Shown here in pieces: positions 26,710 through 34,775 of a DNA stretch of 64,000 bases. The number at the start of each line of letters is the position of its first letter. Within the stretch, counting starts at the first letter, position 1. Source of the stretch: Alloalcanivorax balearicus MACL04 (GTDB taxonomy: Bacteria; Pseudomonadota; Gammaproteobacteria; Pseudomonadales; Alcanivoracaceae); NCBI RefSeq assembly GCF_025532145.1, contig NZ_ARXS01000003.1, positions 181,594-245,593 of the forward strand, in the 5' to 3' direction. The notes under the pieces were generated by a model that had not been told where the DNA came from, did no database searches, and saw only the letters and a list, made by a program, of their open reading frames with translations. The translations under genes and the position numbers were made by a program.

Positions 26710-27049
26710 TAACGACGAGCTTCCCGCCATCCCCGGCAAACGCTACTTCACCATTGGTGAGGTCAGCGAGCTGTGCGATGTGAAGCCGCATGTGCTGCGT
26801 TACTGGGAGCAGGAGTTTCCGCAGCTGAAACCGGTGAAGCGGCGCGGCAACCGCCGCTATTACCAGCGTCAGGATGTTCTCACCATCCGCCAGATCCGCA
26901 GCCTGCTGTATGAGCAAGGCTTCACCATCGGCGGTGCCCGTCAGCAGCTCTCCGGCGACGCCAACTCCGAAAGCGCCACTCGCTACCATCAGATGATCCG
27001 GCAGATGAGGGTGGAGCTGGAGGAAGTGCTGGACGCGCTGAAGGCCTGA
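26693..27049 (+). CDS. MerR family transcriptional regulator downstream of ihfA
   Basis: A 118-residue protein with a MerR winged helix (about 18-88: [41 protein letters not shown]) and a short C-terminal helix, with no metal-binding cysteines. The regulon is unknown; the gene is conserved after ihfA in pseudomonads and related groups. It starts inside ihfA, so translation is probably coupled. Confidence 0.9.
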   Translation: MLEPSNNDELPAIPGKRYFTIGEVSELCDVKPHVLRYWEQEFPQLKPVKRRGNRRYYQRQDVLTIRQIRSLLYEQGFTIGGARQQLSGDANSESATRYHQMIRQMRVELEEVLDALKA

Positions 27050-27179
27050 CGAGGGGCTGGCCAATTCCCACCCAACCAACGCCGGGCGGCGGTTTTTCGG
27101 GTTCCATCCGCGTCATGAATCCGTTATGATTCCCGCCGCTTCGACGCAGAGCCCTCTCTGCCGAGCAAGCAACCACTCT

Positions 27180-27256
27180 CGGGGCGTAGCGCAGTCTGGT
27201 AGCGCACTTGCATGGGGTGCAAGGGGTCGGAGGTTCGAATCCTCCCGTCCCGACCA
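27180..27256 (+). tRNA. tRNA-Pro (anticodon GGG)
   Basis: A 77-nt cloverleaf with encoded CCA: acceptor CGGGGCG with CGTCCCG, anticodon stem CTTGC/GCAAG around loop ATGGGGT (anticodon GGG), and T-arm GGAGG TTCGAAT CCTCC. A -10-like TATGAT lies at 27125-27130. The accessory region begins directly downstream with an integrase remnant, so its 3' end is the likely attachment site. The second copy of the att core is not visible in the window. Confidence 0.96.
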
Positions 27257-27264
27257 AACAAAAC

Positions 27265-27300
27265 AAGGGGTTAGGCGATTCACAGCCTAACCCCTTTTTT
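27265..27300 (+). terminator. Rho-independent terminator of tRNA-Pro
   Basis: AAGGGGTTAGGC (27265-27276) pairs with GCCTAACCCCTT (27285-27296) over an eight-base loop, followed by a run of Ts. It lies just before the integrase remnant. Confidence 0.9.
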
Positions 27301-27341
27301 GTTGCCTGCATTTTTGCCCCACTTTTTGCCCCACCGAATAA

Positions 27342-27785
27342 ATGCTCGGCCTCGGCGATGACGCTTGCCCGGGGCCAAGTGAACCCGTCGGACAGAAGGC
27401 CCTGCGCGCCAGCGGCGTCTGTCCCAAAGCGGAGTGTACCCGCGAACGGCAGGAACAGGCCGGCAGCTTCACCATCGCTGATCTGGTGGAGCTGTATCTG
27501 TCTGAGAGTCGGGTGGTTGTCGATTCCCAGGTCAGCGTAAGTGCATCCCTGGCAGGCGCAAGCTCAAAGCCCAAGCAATCGCCCGCCGTACCCTCTTCAA
27601 CACCCTGCGCGCCGCCTGAGGCGCTCCGTGCGCACTGGCTTGGCATGGCTGCGCTGCCCCAGTGATGTCGCCGAAGTGATCGGGGCCCTCCTGGCATCGA
27701 GGGGGCCTATAGCTTGCGCGGCTATGAGGAAGAATGCCGGGAGTGGCTGCAGCGTTGGGCGGACCACCTGGATACGCTTCGATAG
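27342..27785 (+). pseudogene. Tyrosine-type integrase remnant with internal deletion and frameshifts
   Basis: Three frames together spell pieces of a tRNA-targeting tyrosine recombinase. First is ERQEQAGSFTIADLVELYLSE (N-terminal core-binding part). Then comes CIPGRRKLKAQAIARRTLFNTL in another frame, followed directly by LRRSVRTGLAWLRCPSDVAEVI (the catalytic HxxR region). A frame switch then gives GAYSLRGYEEECREWLQRWADHLD, with the catalytic tyrosine and normal C-terminus ending at 27785. About 200 residues between the second and third pieces are missing, as is the N-terminus. The enzyme cannot function, so the island can no longer excise by itself unless another integrase exists beyond the window. 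Confidence 0.85.
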
Positions 27786-28020
27786 ACTTTCAGCTTCAGA
27801 GCGTCTCGTTGTCCGGTGCTGGAGAGGTACGCGATACCGTTGGCCGGGGGAGTCCAGGTGGTCTTGGGGTTCGTGACAGTTCCGCCAGGTATTGCTGGTC
27901 CATGTCTTGGATCTGCTTATCGCGAAAAATAAATAAAACCTTATAAAACAATGAGTTGCTTATTTTTAACAGTGGATTATTGAGTGTTGCCCACCGTATT
28001 GTCCACCAGTTAGCCGAGGG

Positions 28021-28929
28021 TTACTCGAAGGGCTTGGATTTCACTGCTTGTGAGAGCAGGTCTTCGATGATGCGATTCTTTGACTGTTTTCGAGCTTTTT
28101 CGAGCTGTTCAAGGTGGCGCCTAGCCTCGTCGCTTAACGAGAAGTATACCTGCTTCTTCGCCTTCTCGGACTCCCGATATTTCTTCTGGGACCAAGTCTT
28201 GCGCATTTTGATTGTGAAAAGCTCTTGGGAGTCCTTGCCCAACCTATATAAGTGGTCGAGAAAGCCAAGTATATACGTATATTTCTCTTTGGGGTCGGAG
28301 GAGTGCCGACATGAGAAAAGCAGATCGTGCTGCTTCCAGAGCATGGACTTATTGATGTACTCAATAGCCCAGTTTAACTGGCTGATATCTCTTTTATTAA
28401 GCCACTTTATCTGACTCCAGGTTATCTGACATTGATCCCAATATTGTCTCATTTTATCAAGGACCTCTCTCTTTTGGTCCAAACGAATGGCCCAGGCGTC
28501 AATTGTTGCAATGACGGAGTGATATCTTCGTTCAGAGGGTATGGTTGCTGGGTCAGGAGGTTGGAGCAATATCTGAACTTGGAGAAAGCGAGAAGGGGGA
28601 GGATCTCGAACAATTATATTTGGAATGGCAATGTTTAGTTCATTGAGTAGCCAAATTAACTGCCTGTCATTATCGGCTGATATCCAACTCAGTTCATTGT
28701 TGGGCAGAAAATAAGCCTCCTTCCATGTCCTAATGTGAGAGGACATGTAATATCTGTTCCAGTTGTCGGCCAAATCCTCAACGATCGACTCGACACTTTT
28801 GATCTTCTCAGAGCTTCCTGGGTAAACCCAATCCGAATTGTAGGATAAGTGCAGGCGTAACCAATACTTCTCTCGTTTACTGAGGTGGGGGAGGGGCGGT
28901 GTTTCTGTGAAAGGGGAGTTCATGATCAT
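28021..28929 (-). CDS. Hypothetical protein with ribbon-helix-helix-like C-terminus
   Basis: A 302-residue protein I do not recognise. Residues 1-240 are Trp/Tyr/Arg-rich and probably helical, without membrane segments or known catalytic motifs. The last 50 residues (KKQVYFSLSDEARRHLEQLEKARKQSKNRIIEDLLSQAVK) look like a ribbon-helix-helix or CopG/Arc-type DNA-binding fold, so the protein may bind DNA through its tail. The coding sequence is clearly poorer in GC than the core genes, a sign of transfer. ATG codons at 28929 and 28923 are both possible. It stands alone, next to gene-free AT-rich DNA. Confidence 0.6.
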   Translation of the reverse strand: MIMNSPFTETPPLPHLSKREKYWLRLHLSYNSDWVYPGSSEKIKSVESIVEDLADNWNRYYMSSHIRTWKEAYFLPNNELSWISADNDRQLIWLLNELNIAIPNIIVRDPPPSRFLQVQILLQPPDPATIPSERRYHSVIATIDAWAIRLDQKREVLDKMRQYWDQCQITWSQIKWLNKRDISQLNWAIEYINKSMLWKQHDLLFSCRHSSDPKEKYTYILGFLDHLYRLGKDSQELFTIKMRKTWSQKKYRESEKAKKQVYFSLSDEARRHLEQLEKARKQSKNRIIEDLLSQAVKSKPFE

Positions 28930-29004
28930 ATGGTATCTACATGTAGAGTTTTGAGTGTAATTAAAAGAAGGGTTTGGTGTAATGTTTAACTTAGGATTAA
29001 ATGT

Positions 29005-29139
29005 ATGTCAAGTAAACCGCAACACCAAAGAATACACCGTATGTATAAAGTGGAAGATAAAGAAGAAAAGGATTTTGAAAAAATTAAGAGCGAGAGGTTG
29101 AGAGATGGAGCATCTCTCAAAAGGCACGAATTAGGATGA
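29005..29139 (+). CDS. Possible small protein, 44 residues
   Basis: A short open frame, MSSKPQHQRIHRMYKVEDK and onward, ends RDGASLKRHELG. It is preceded by AGGA at 28993-28996 with an 8-base gap. It is hydrophilic, Lys/Glu/Arg-rich and predicted helical. Nothing is recognised. It lies in a 533-base gap (28930-29462) of AT-rich DNA that otherwise shows no gene, so it could be a real small protein or chance. Confidence 0.3.
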   Translation: MSSKPQHQRIHRMYKVEDKEEKDFEKIKSERLRDGASLKRHELG

Positions 29140-29462
29140 GGGTTGGCAGTGTTCTCAAATCATGAGGGTCAAGGGATGATCTAACGCGGAAGCGTAGATA
29201 ACTATCTTGGCGCAGTGTTTGTGCGCAGAAATGGTTATTTTCTGAACGGTATATAGTTATGATTATAATGATTTTTTATCATTAACAGGGGCTTTTGGCT
29301 TATTCTTAGATAGGTTCTTCGGCATGAAAATGTCAAATTCTCTTGTGGCTGATGGAAAATAAAGAATATAGCAGGGTGTAATTGGTGTTGCTGGAGTTGC
29401 AGAGCTTAAAAAAATAAATGGCGGCTTGTTCCTATGAACACTACTGTTCTGAGGAGCAAAAA

Positions 29463-30215
29463 ATGCGAAAACGTAATCACGATAATACCAATCTTTCCCT
29501 TCATCACTCAGGCCCTTGGCAAGGCTACGATGTTCAGCTTCAACGAGGACCTCTCTTTATCCCCTATTTAGAGCGAATTCACGAAACGATGACACGGGCT
29601 ATCCACAGCCAGCCAAGAACTATGGCTGTGCGGGTGGATCTTGCTCTGCCGGTAAATGGGTATTATCGCCGGGGGGATCTAATAGAACGGTTTATACAGT
29701 CATTGCGAGCTCAACTAGAGGCTGAGCTGATGAAACGTAAGCGGGATGGAAGGGCAGCACCTCGGTGTCGACTCGAATATGTTTGCGTGAGAGAGCAAGG
29801 CGTGTCTCATCAGCACCACTTTCATGTGTGCTTGTTTCTGAACGGGGATTGCTACCGAGGCCTTGGCGAAATGCCGCGAGCAAATGGGATGGGCGAGTTC
29901 GATCCTGATATCCCGGCGGACCCTCGCATTGCAAGTCCAGGTGGTTTGGCAAAACGTATTGTCGCGGCTTGGGCCCGTGCGTTGGGATGGACTATGGAGC
30001 AAGCGGTCGGGTTGGTGCATTTTCCGGAAGGCGGTGTCTACCGGATAAAGCGGCATTCGGCAGTGTGCGATAGTCAGATAGCAGGATTATTTAACCGACT
30101 TAGTTATTTGGCCAAAGAGGACACAAAGCAGTTTGGAGATGGTTTCCGGAACCTTCGGTGCAGTCGAGGGGAAGGTCGTAATGGTTATATTTTACAGCCA
30201 AGCCCTATCGCATGA
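29463..30215 (+). CDS. Inovirus Gp2/YagK-YfjJ family replication-like protein
   Basis: A 250-residue protein resembling the inovirus Gp2 / YagK-YfjJ family found in genomic islands. Two features recall HUH rolling-circle initiators: HQHHFHVCLFLNGD (a His-hydrophobic-His strand) and, later, RLSYLAKEDTK with a Tyr and spaced Lys. The role may be replication or nicking of a small satellite element. GAGGAG at 29451-29456 fixes the ATG at 29463; an ATG 45 bases upstream lacks a site. An AlpA gene follows 25 bases later, a common pairing. Confidence 0.7.
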   Translation: MRKRNHDNTNLSLHHSGPWQGYDVQLQRGPLFIPYLERIHETMTRAIHSQPRTMAVRVDLALPVNGYYRRGDLIERFIQSLRAQLEAELMKRKRDGRAAPRCRLEYVCVREQGVSHQHHFHVCLFLNGDCYRGLGEMPRANGMGEFDPDIPADPRIASPGGLAKRIVAAWARALGWTMEQAVGLVHFPEGGVYRIKRHSAVCDSQIAGLFNRLSYLAKEDTKQFGDGFRNLRCSRGEGRNGYILQPSPIA

Positions 30216-30240
30216 GAAGAATACCGAGGCGTTAATCATC

Positions 30241-30447
30241 ATGAAGATCATGCGGTTGAAAGAAGTTATGGATACCACCGGGCTGAAGCGGTCAGCCATT
30301 TATAAAGCGATCTCTGAAGGGCGCTTTCCCAAACAGGTCAGTTTAGGCGCGCGTGCAGCAGGCTGGGTCGCTGATGAAATAGAGTCTTGGATTATGGAAC
30401 GAATAGAGGAACGTGACATGGCGTACGAAGGAAAAAAGAAAAGCTGA
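30241..30447 (+). CDS. AlpA family phage/island transcriptional regulator
   Basis: A 68-residue MerR-like winged-helix protein, MKIMRLKEVMDTTGLKRSAI, followed by KAISEGRFPKQVSLGARAAGWVADEIESWI, typical of AlpA. In the CP4-57 prophage AlpA switches on integrase and excision. Here it follows the Gp2-like gene and probably shares its transcript. The start at 30241 agrees with the family; the longer frame overlaps the previous gene. A hairpin follows. Confidence 0.88.
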   Translation: MKIMRLKEVMDTTGLKRSAIYKAISEGRFPKQVSLGARAAGWVADEIESWIMERIEERDMAYEGKKKS

Positions 30448-30456
30448 TAGTGAGAA

Positions 30457-30480
30457 GGGCCTCTATTGATGTAGAGGCCC
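30457..30480. terminator. Hairpin after alpA
   Basis: GGGCCTCTA (30457-30465) pairs with TAGAGGCCC (30472-30480) over six bases. No T-run follows, so it may stall or protect the transcript rather than end it efficiently. Confidence 0.45.
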
Positions 30481-30534
30481 GGAAATTGGTGCCGGTGAGG
30501 GTGCGTTATTCGGTAGTTTATCGGTGAGCTTAAC

Positions 30535-30981
30535 TTATTGATTTTCTTCGATCTCTATGGCCATGCCTACGATCCCAAGAACTGCCAGAATAAACACGAT
30601 GTAAACATAGTGCTTTATATCGTAGCCATACGTGGTCTTGTTCAGGAATGAGGTCAGGACAGCGTACTCGAGAACCCACTTTGATCCTGCCAGGATAGAC
30701 AAGATAAGGGACGACACCTTTATCTTGGTGGTGGACCCTATATAGGTGAAATAAGCTATCGCGATGACAGAGATGAGAATTCCCGTCTTTAGAGAGCTGT
30801 AGAGGGAGTGTGGTGCCATGCCTGGCTCTAACATCAACGCCTTTAGATATGAAGAGGCAAAAATCCCTTCGAGGAAGCCGTCGCTTTCCGGGGATATTAT
30901 GATTCGGGATGCTGCCAGGTAAGCGATCACCATGGCAACGTAGATGGTGTTTGTCCATTCTTTGTGTTGTTCATTTTTCAC
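30535..30981 (-). CDS. Hypothetical four-helix membrane protein
   Basis: A 148-residue protein with about four hydrophobic segments (near 12-30, 62-84, 88-110 and 124-144) and charged ends (MKNEQHKEW at the start, AIEIEENQ at the end). No family is recognised. The GTG at 30981 is the open-frame start; an internal ATG near codon 17 is possible but would cut the first helix. It lies 65 bases downstream of the lipoprotein gene on the same strand, so the three minus-strand genes between 30.5 and 32.0 kb may form one unit. Confidence 0.55.
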   Translation of the reverse strand: MKNEQHKEWTNTIYVAMVIAYLAASRIIISPESDGFLEGIFASSYLKALMLEPGMAPHSLYSSLKTGILISVIAIAYFTYIGSTTKIKVSSLILSILAGSKWVLEYAVLTSFLNKTTYGYDIKHYVYIVFILAVLGIVGMAIEIEENQ

Positions 30982-31046
30982 TGTCTTTTCTCGGTTTGTG
31001 CAATGAAAGGAGGAATTGAACGACGGTCCTTGGTGGTGGCGGGCGT

Positions 31047-31709
31047 TTATCCGTCAAAGGTGTAGGTGCCAGAGCCATGATCTGTGACGATTTGGGCTTC
31101 GATAATGTTGCATTGATGATCGACTTGTATTTTGAGTGTCTCACCGTATTTTATTTTCTTGGGTAGAGGGTGCCGAAGGCTCCCACCAGGGCCCTCCATT
31201 ACCCGATAAATACGGCAGTTCCCCCGATTCACAGTTAGTTCTTTAATTTCAAGCTCATCGACCAGGCTCAGAATGTTGACGAACTTGAGTTCGGAGCGAT
31301 ATCCGGAGAAGTACTCGGGTTCGTAGTGTCTTGAGACCTTCATGTAGTTTGAGGGCTTAAATTTATCCGGGTTTTGGGCTTTGTAGTCCTGATATTCCTG
31401 ATGTGCCGCCATTTCCTCGGCGACGATGCTGTCTATGCGCGCTTTGTGTTCCTTTGTGACCTCCAGGATTTCAGCGGCAGTCAGCCCATGGAGATCTTCG
31501 AGGTCATTGACGTAGACGTGACCACCTATCTCGTATTCCTCGAGGTATTTGATGACAAGAGCGTCGAACTCCTCCTGTTGATCCTCGGGAAGGCTGTTCA
31601 AGAGTGCCAAGTACGAGGTTTTCCGGGATTCCCGGGTGCTGATGTCCAAAGTAGGATCGAAGCAGCCGGATAGCAGCGTAAGCACGCATAGGATCCATAT
31701 GAGTCTCAT
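31047..31709 (-). CDS. Hypothetical lipoprotein
   Basis: A 220-residue protein with a lipoprotein signal (MRLIWILCVLTLLSGC), so Cys-16 should be lipidated; Phe/Asp at the next positions gives no clear sorting rule. The middle (about 30-110) is acidic and helical (EDQQEEFDALVIKYLEEYE). The C-terminal part is beta-rich with an isolated pair of cysteines (GNCRIYR and DHQCNII). No family is recognised. Its start overlaps the stop of the small membrane-protein gene, so the two are coupled. Confidence 0.6.
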   Translation of the reverse strand: MRLIWILCVLTLLSGCFDPTLDISTRESRKTSYLALLNSLPEDQQEEFDALVIKYLEEYEIGGHVYVNDLEDLHGLTAAEILEVTKEHKARIDSIVAEEMAAHQEYQDYKAQNPDKFKPSNYMKVSRHYEPEYFSGYRSELKFVNILSLVDELEIKELTVNRGNCRIYRVMEGPGGSLRHPLPKKIKYGETLKIQVDHQCNIIEAQIVTDHGSGTYTFDG

Positions 31710-31957
31710 GGGTTTTTTCTCTTTGATGTTGAGGGCTTGCCCTCGGTTTGGTCAGAATGAGGCGGGTCCAGAGGAGGTTGGCGCCATAGCTGTGAGGCGC
31801 CGATGATCCCCAGGATCAGGGCGCCGGAAGCGGCGAGCTTGCCGATCTTCTCATCGGTTGCTCCGAAGAGCAGGGCAACAAGTAAAGCGGCCACTCCCAG
31901 CCCCACAATCACGATTGCGAGGGCGCTCTCCCGTCTCGGGTTGGGATGGGGTTTCAC
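31706..31957 (-). CDS. Small two-helix membrane protein
   Basis: An 83-residue protein with two hydrophobic helices (about 12-31 and 40-58) and a hydrophilic Pro/Ser/Lys-rich tail. It overlaps the following lipoprotein gene by ATGA (31706-31709). No function is recognised; co-translation suggests that the two proteins work together in the envelope. Confidence 0.5.
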   Translation of the reverse strand: MKPHPNPRRESALAIVIVGLGVAALLVALLFGATDEKIGKLAASGALILGIIGASQLWRQPPLDPPHSDQTEGKPSTSKRKNP

Positions 31958-32095
31958 TCAGTATTCCTTTTCCGAGTTGTTGCACTAGGACTATTCGTAC
32001 GTTTATTGGGGGTTCGTCCCCGAGATCTAGCACAAGCAAATTGGCCGATTGCCTTCGCACTTTACTTGTTGCGGAATAGCTGGCAGGCGGAAAGA

Positions 32096-32118
32096 GCCCG
32101 GGAGAAATTCCCCCGGGC
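32096..32118 (-). terminator. Possible terminator after the PKD lipoprotein gene
   Basis: GCCCGGG (32096-32102) and CCCGGGC (32112-32118) form a 7-bp stem. Read on the minus strand it is followed by TCTTTCC, a weak T-run. Confidence 0.45.
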
Positions 32119-32134
32119 GTTCTAGTTGCTGAGT

Positions 32135-34123
32135 TCAGATCCTGAGAGTCAGAGTGATGTTGGATTCAAACCGTTTCCCTGTCTCCACGACATCGAATGA
32201 GAACCGCACTTTGACTTGATTGACGTTGATACGGCCTACGTTCAAGTCGAAGCTGACCGTACTGCCTTTGGTGATCGTTTGGCCCGTATAGAGCCCATCG
32301 ATCAGCGGGTTGAGGTGGTCGTAGCCGGGCGTTACAACAATCGCTTCTACGTTATCGATGGTGAAGTCTCCGCCGATAGCGGTAATCCGGTACTCTTCGA
32401 GCGTGACAGCGTTCGGGCAGGAACCCACGCACGTTTCTGTTTTGTTCAACACGCTGTTAGAGACGTAGGGCAAGCTTGATTCATTCCAACTACCGAAAGA
32501 ATAGGATTCCAGACGAAGCCCATTTTCGATTGCCGTGATTTTCACCGTAACCGGATCACTGTCGTACTCGCCGTCGTTAACAACCAGTTGGACGATGTAG
32601 TCTCCTGCGATGTCAGGGGTGAAAGAAGGCGCGACACTGGTGGGGTCAGTCAGTTCAGTAAGGTCGCTGCCCGTCGGCGTTGAACGGAACGACCAGCTGT
32701 AGCTGATGACATCGTCGTTGGGGTCGATGCTGTTAGAGCCGTCTAACGTCACGAGATCGCCGATATTGACGGTCTGATCCTCGCCTGCGTCTGCGGTAGG
32801 TTTACGGTTCAGCTCGGTTGCCGTGATAACGACGCGCGCCGGTTCGCTTTCTTGTCCTCCTTCGGTGACGATGAGTTCAATAGTGTACGAACCAGCAACG
32901 TCGGTCCGGATACTAATTTCCCTCCAAGTGTTAATTTTGGTATCAATCTCCGCATTGGAGCCTTCTGGCCTTGAGATCAGCGTCCAGGATCCGTGAAGAA
33001 TGCGACCTTCAGGATCGTAGCTGTCATGGGCGTCAAGGTTAATGATTCCGCCCACTGTCGTTGACATAGTGCTGACATTGATCACCGCCACCGGAGGCAG
33101 GTCTACTTCTTGTGCGGTGATCGTGACGTTAACAGGATCGCTGTCTTCTTGGCCGTCATTGACAACCAGACCCACCACGTAGTCCCCTTCGACATCTGCC
33201 GTGAAGCTCGGGGATACCGTGGTGTCGCCAGAGAGCTCTGCATTGCTTCCCGCAGGCCGGGTCACGAAGTGCCACTGATAGGTGATCTGATCGTTGTCGG
33301 CGTCGTGACTGCTGCTGCCATCCAGAGTAACGGTGTCGCCGACATTAACGGTCTGATTACCGCCTGGGTTAGCGACGGGTTTGCTGTTGGGCGTACTGGC
33401 AGTAACTACAACTTCATCGGGATCGCTGTCCACCACGCCGTCGTTCACCACCAGTGACAAACGGTATTCGCCGTCCACGTCCGGAGTGAATGCGGCCACG
33501 ACGGAATTCGCGTCTTCCAGTACCGCCGCACTGCCGTCCGGCACGGATACAAACGACCACTGGTAAGTCAGAAGATCGCCGTCGGTGTCTTGGCTGTCAC
33601 GGCCGTCTACCTCGACCCGTTGTCCGGTCTTCACGGATTGGTCGTCACCAGCGTGCGCCGTGGGTGCGCTATTGGCAGAGGCCACGGTGATGGTGACGGT
33701 ATCCGCTTTGCTATCGGCCTCGCCGTCGTTGACGATCAGTTCGACCTCGTACGTGCCTTCCATGTCCGCAACGAAGCTCGGTTTGACGGCACTCTTATCG
33801 CTCAGCTCCGCGCTTGTGCCGTGATCCGGTACGAAGACGAACCTCCAGCGATAGGTCAGGGGATCATTATCCTCGTCAAAACTGGCGGAGCCATCGAGGG
33901 TAACGGTATCCCCCACCTTGACGTTTTGGTCGCGCCCAGCATCCGCGTGGGGATACACGTTAATGGTGCCGGGCGGCGTACCGTTGTCGTCTCCGCCGTC
34001 GTCGGGATGGGTTGGTGGGGTGCCGCCGTTATTACCAGGGTGGCTGCCGCCACCGCTGCCACCACAGGCGGTGAGAATCAAGCAGGCCAGGATAAGACTG
34101 AAGCCGGTCCATCGTTTGATCAT
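32135..34123 (-). CDS. Surface lipoprotein with five PKD/Ig-like repeats
   Basis: A 662-residue lipoprotein. The signal peptide ends in LTAC followed by GGSGGGS, a typical lipobox and flexible linker, and a Gly/Pro/Asp-rich spacer follows. Five PKD-type domains of about 90 residues follow, each with a variant of the NRKPTADAGEDQTVNIGD and LDGSNS..D..D pattern and a YxW core; the fourth is the most divergent. The last 130 residues are a separate unknown domain with the pair CVGSC. PKD domains usually mediate carbohydrate or protein contacts at the cell surface. AAGGAG precedes the ATG at 34123. No enzymatic domain is attached, and the gene stands alone. Confidence 0.8.
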   Translation of the reverse strand: MIKRWTGFSLILACLILTACGGSGGGSHPGNNGGTPPTHPDDGGDDNGTPPGTINVYPHADAGRDQNVKVGDTVTLDGSASFDEDNDPLTYRWRFVFVPDHGTSAELSDKSAVKPSFVADMEGTYEVELIVNDGEADSKADTVTITVASANSAPTAHAGDDQSVKTGQRVEVDGRDSQDTDGDLLTYQWSFVSVPDGSAAVLEDANSVVAAFTPDVDGEYRLSLVVNDGVVDSDPDEVVVTASTPNSKPVANPGGNQTVNVGDTVTLDGSSSHDADNDQITYQWHFVTRPAGSNAELSGDTTVSPSFTADVEGDYVVGLVVNDGQEDSDPVNVTITAQEVDLPPVAVINVSTMSTTVGGIINLDAHDSYDPEGRILHGSWTLISRPEGSNAEIDTKINTWREISIRTDVAGSYTIELIVTEGGQESEPARVVITATELNRKPTADAGEDQTVNIGDLVTLDGSNSIDPNDDVISYSWSFRSTPTGSDLTELTDPTSVAPSFTPDIAGDYIVQLVVNDGEYDSDPVTVKITAIENGLRLESYSFGSWNESSLPYVSNSVLNKTETCVGSCPNAVTLEEYRITAIGGDFTIDNVEAIVVTPGYDHLNPLIDGLYTGQTITKGSTVSFDLNVGRINVNQVKVRFSFDVVETGKRFESNITLTLRI

Positions 34124-34340
34124 GATGACTCCTTTAGGTATTGAAGCTGCCAATCGGCAAAAGGGACCCGAACCGGGTGCAGGGGGAGGTCCTCTGTGTG
34201 CTCTTCCGCGCCGTATCACCGCTTTCTGTGCTTCGCCGCTTTTCCCCAAACGCGGTCAACCCGGCGGTGACGCCAGAGCGGTGTTTTGAGTTATTTCAAG
34301 TTCGGAAAGTGAGGGCTGGTTCACGGATTCCGTACTAATT

Positions 34341-34406
34341 AAGTATGGTATAAATATACTTTTGCAGTCTATTTATGCCATACGACAAAAGTATGGAGAT
34401 TCCATA
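34341..34406. promoter_or_regulatory. Cluster of inverted repeats upstream of the XRE gene
   Basis: Three dyads: AAGTAT...ATACTT (34341-34361), CCATAC...GTATGG (34378-34396) and TATGGA GAT TCCATA (34392-34406). All share a GTATGG/CCATA-like half-site. They are spaced along the leader before the ATG at 34440, as expected for autoregulation by a CI/Cro-type repressor. Confidence 0.6.
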
Positions 34407-34439
34407 ACGTCAGAGGGGTCATTGATACCGAGTCCCCTC

Positions 34440-34775
34440 ATGTCAGGCTTCCACACCCGTCTGAAATCCGCCCGGAAACACCTGGGCTTAACCCAAGAAC
34501 AGTTGGCCGCTGAGCTGAATGTGGGTAAGGCCTCGATATCCGCTTGGGAAAACGACCGGGAGAAGCCGGGTTTTCGGTTGCTTCACAAGCTGAGTACGGT
34601 GCTTGGTGTCTCCTTGGACGAATTGATCTGCGGTGAAGGGGATGACGATATGCTGGAGAAGCCCAGCCCCCTGACCGTACGTAACGAGGCCGAGGAGGTA
34701 CTGCTGCGCTCCTTCCGCCGCATGCCGGTCAAGCGACGCCAGGCCCTCCTGGCCTTGATGGAGACGCTGGATTAG
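34440..34775 (+). CDS. XRE family HTH repressor
   Basis: A 111-residue Cro/CI-type regulator with a helix-turn-helix at about 6-62 (LKSARKHLGLTQEQLAAELNVGKASISAWENDREKPGF) and a short Arg-rich C-terminal helical tail for dimerisation. The ATG at 34440 gives the usual N-terminus MSGFHTRLKSAR; an open TTG at 34362 overlaps the operator cluster. Its end overlaps the convergent metal-binding-protein gene by 47 bases. It probably controls the mobile-element genes on the other strand. Confidence 0.85.
   Translation: MSGFHTRLKSARKHLGLTQEQLAAELNVGKASISAWENDREKPGFRLLHKLSTVLGVSLDELICGEGDDDMLEKPSPLTVRNEAEEVLLRSFRRMPVKRRQALLALMETLD

Noticed and set aside
27301..27340. Repeated TTTTTGCCCCAC as a CRISPR or att direct repeat
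   Set aside because: Only two adjacent partial copies; it is probably leader of the broken integrase, and no second att copy is visible in the window.
33110..34289. Several plus-strand frames opposite the PKD lipoprotein
   Set aside because: They are shadows of repeated PKD codons; lengths follow the repeat period.
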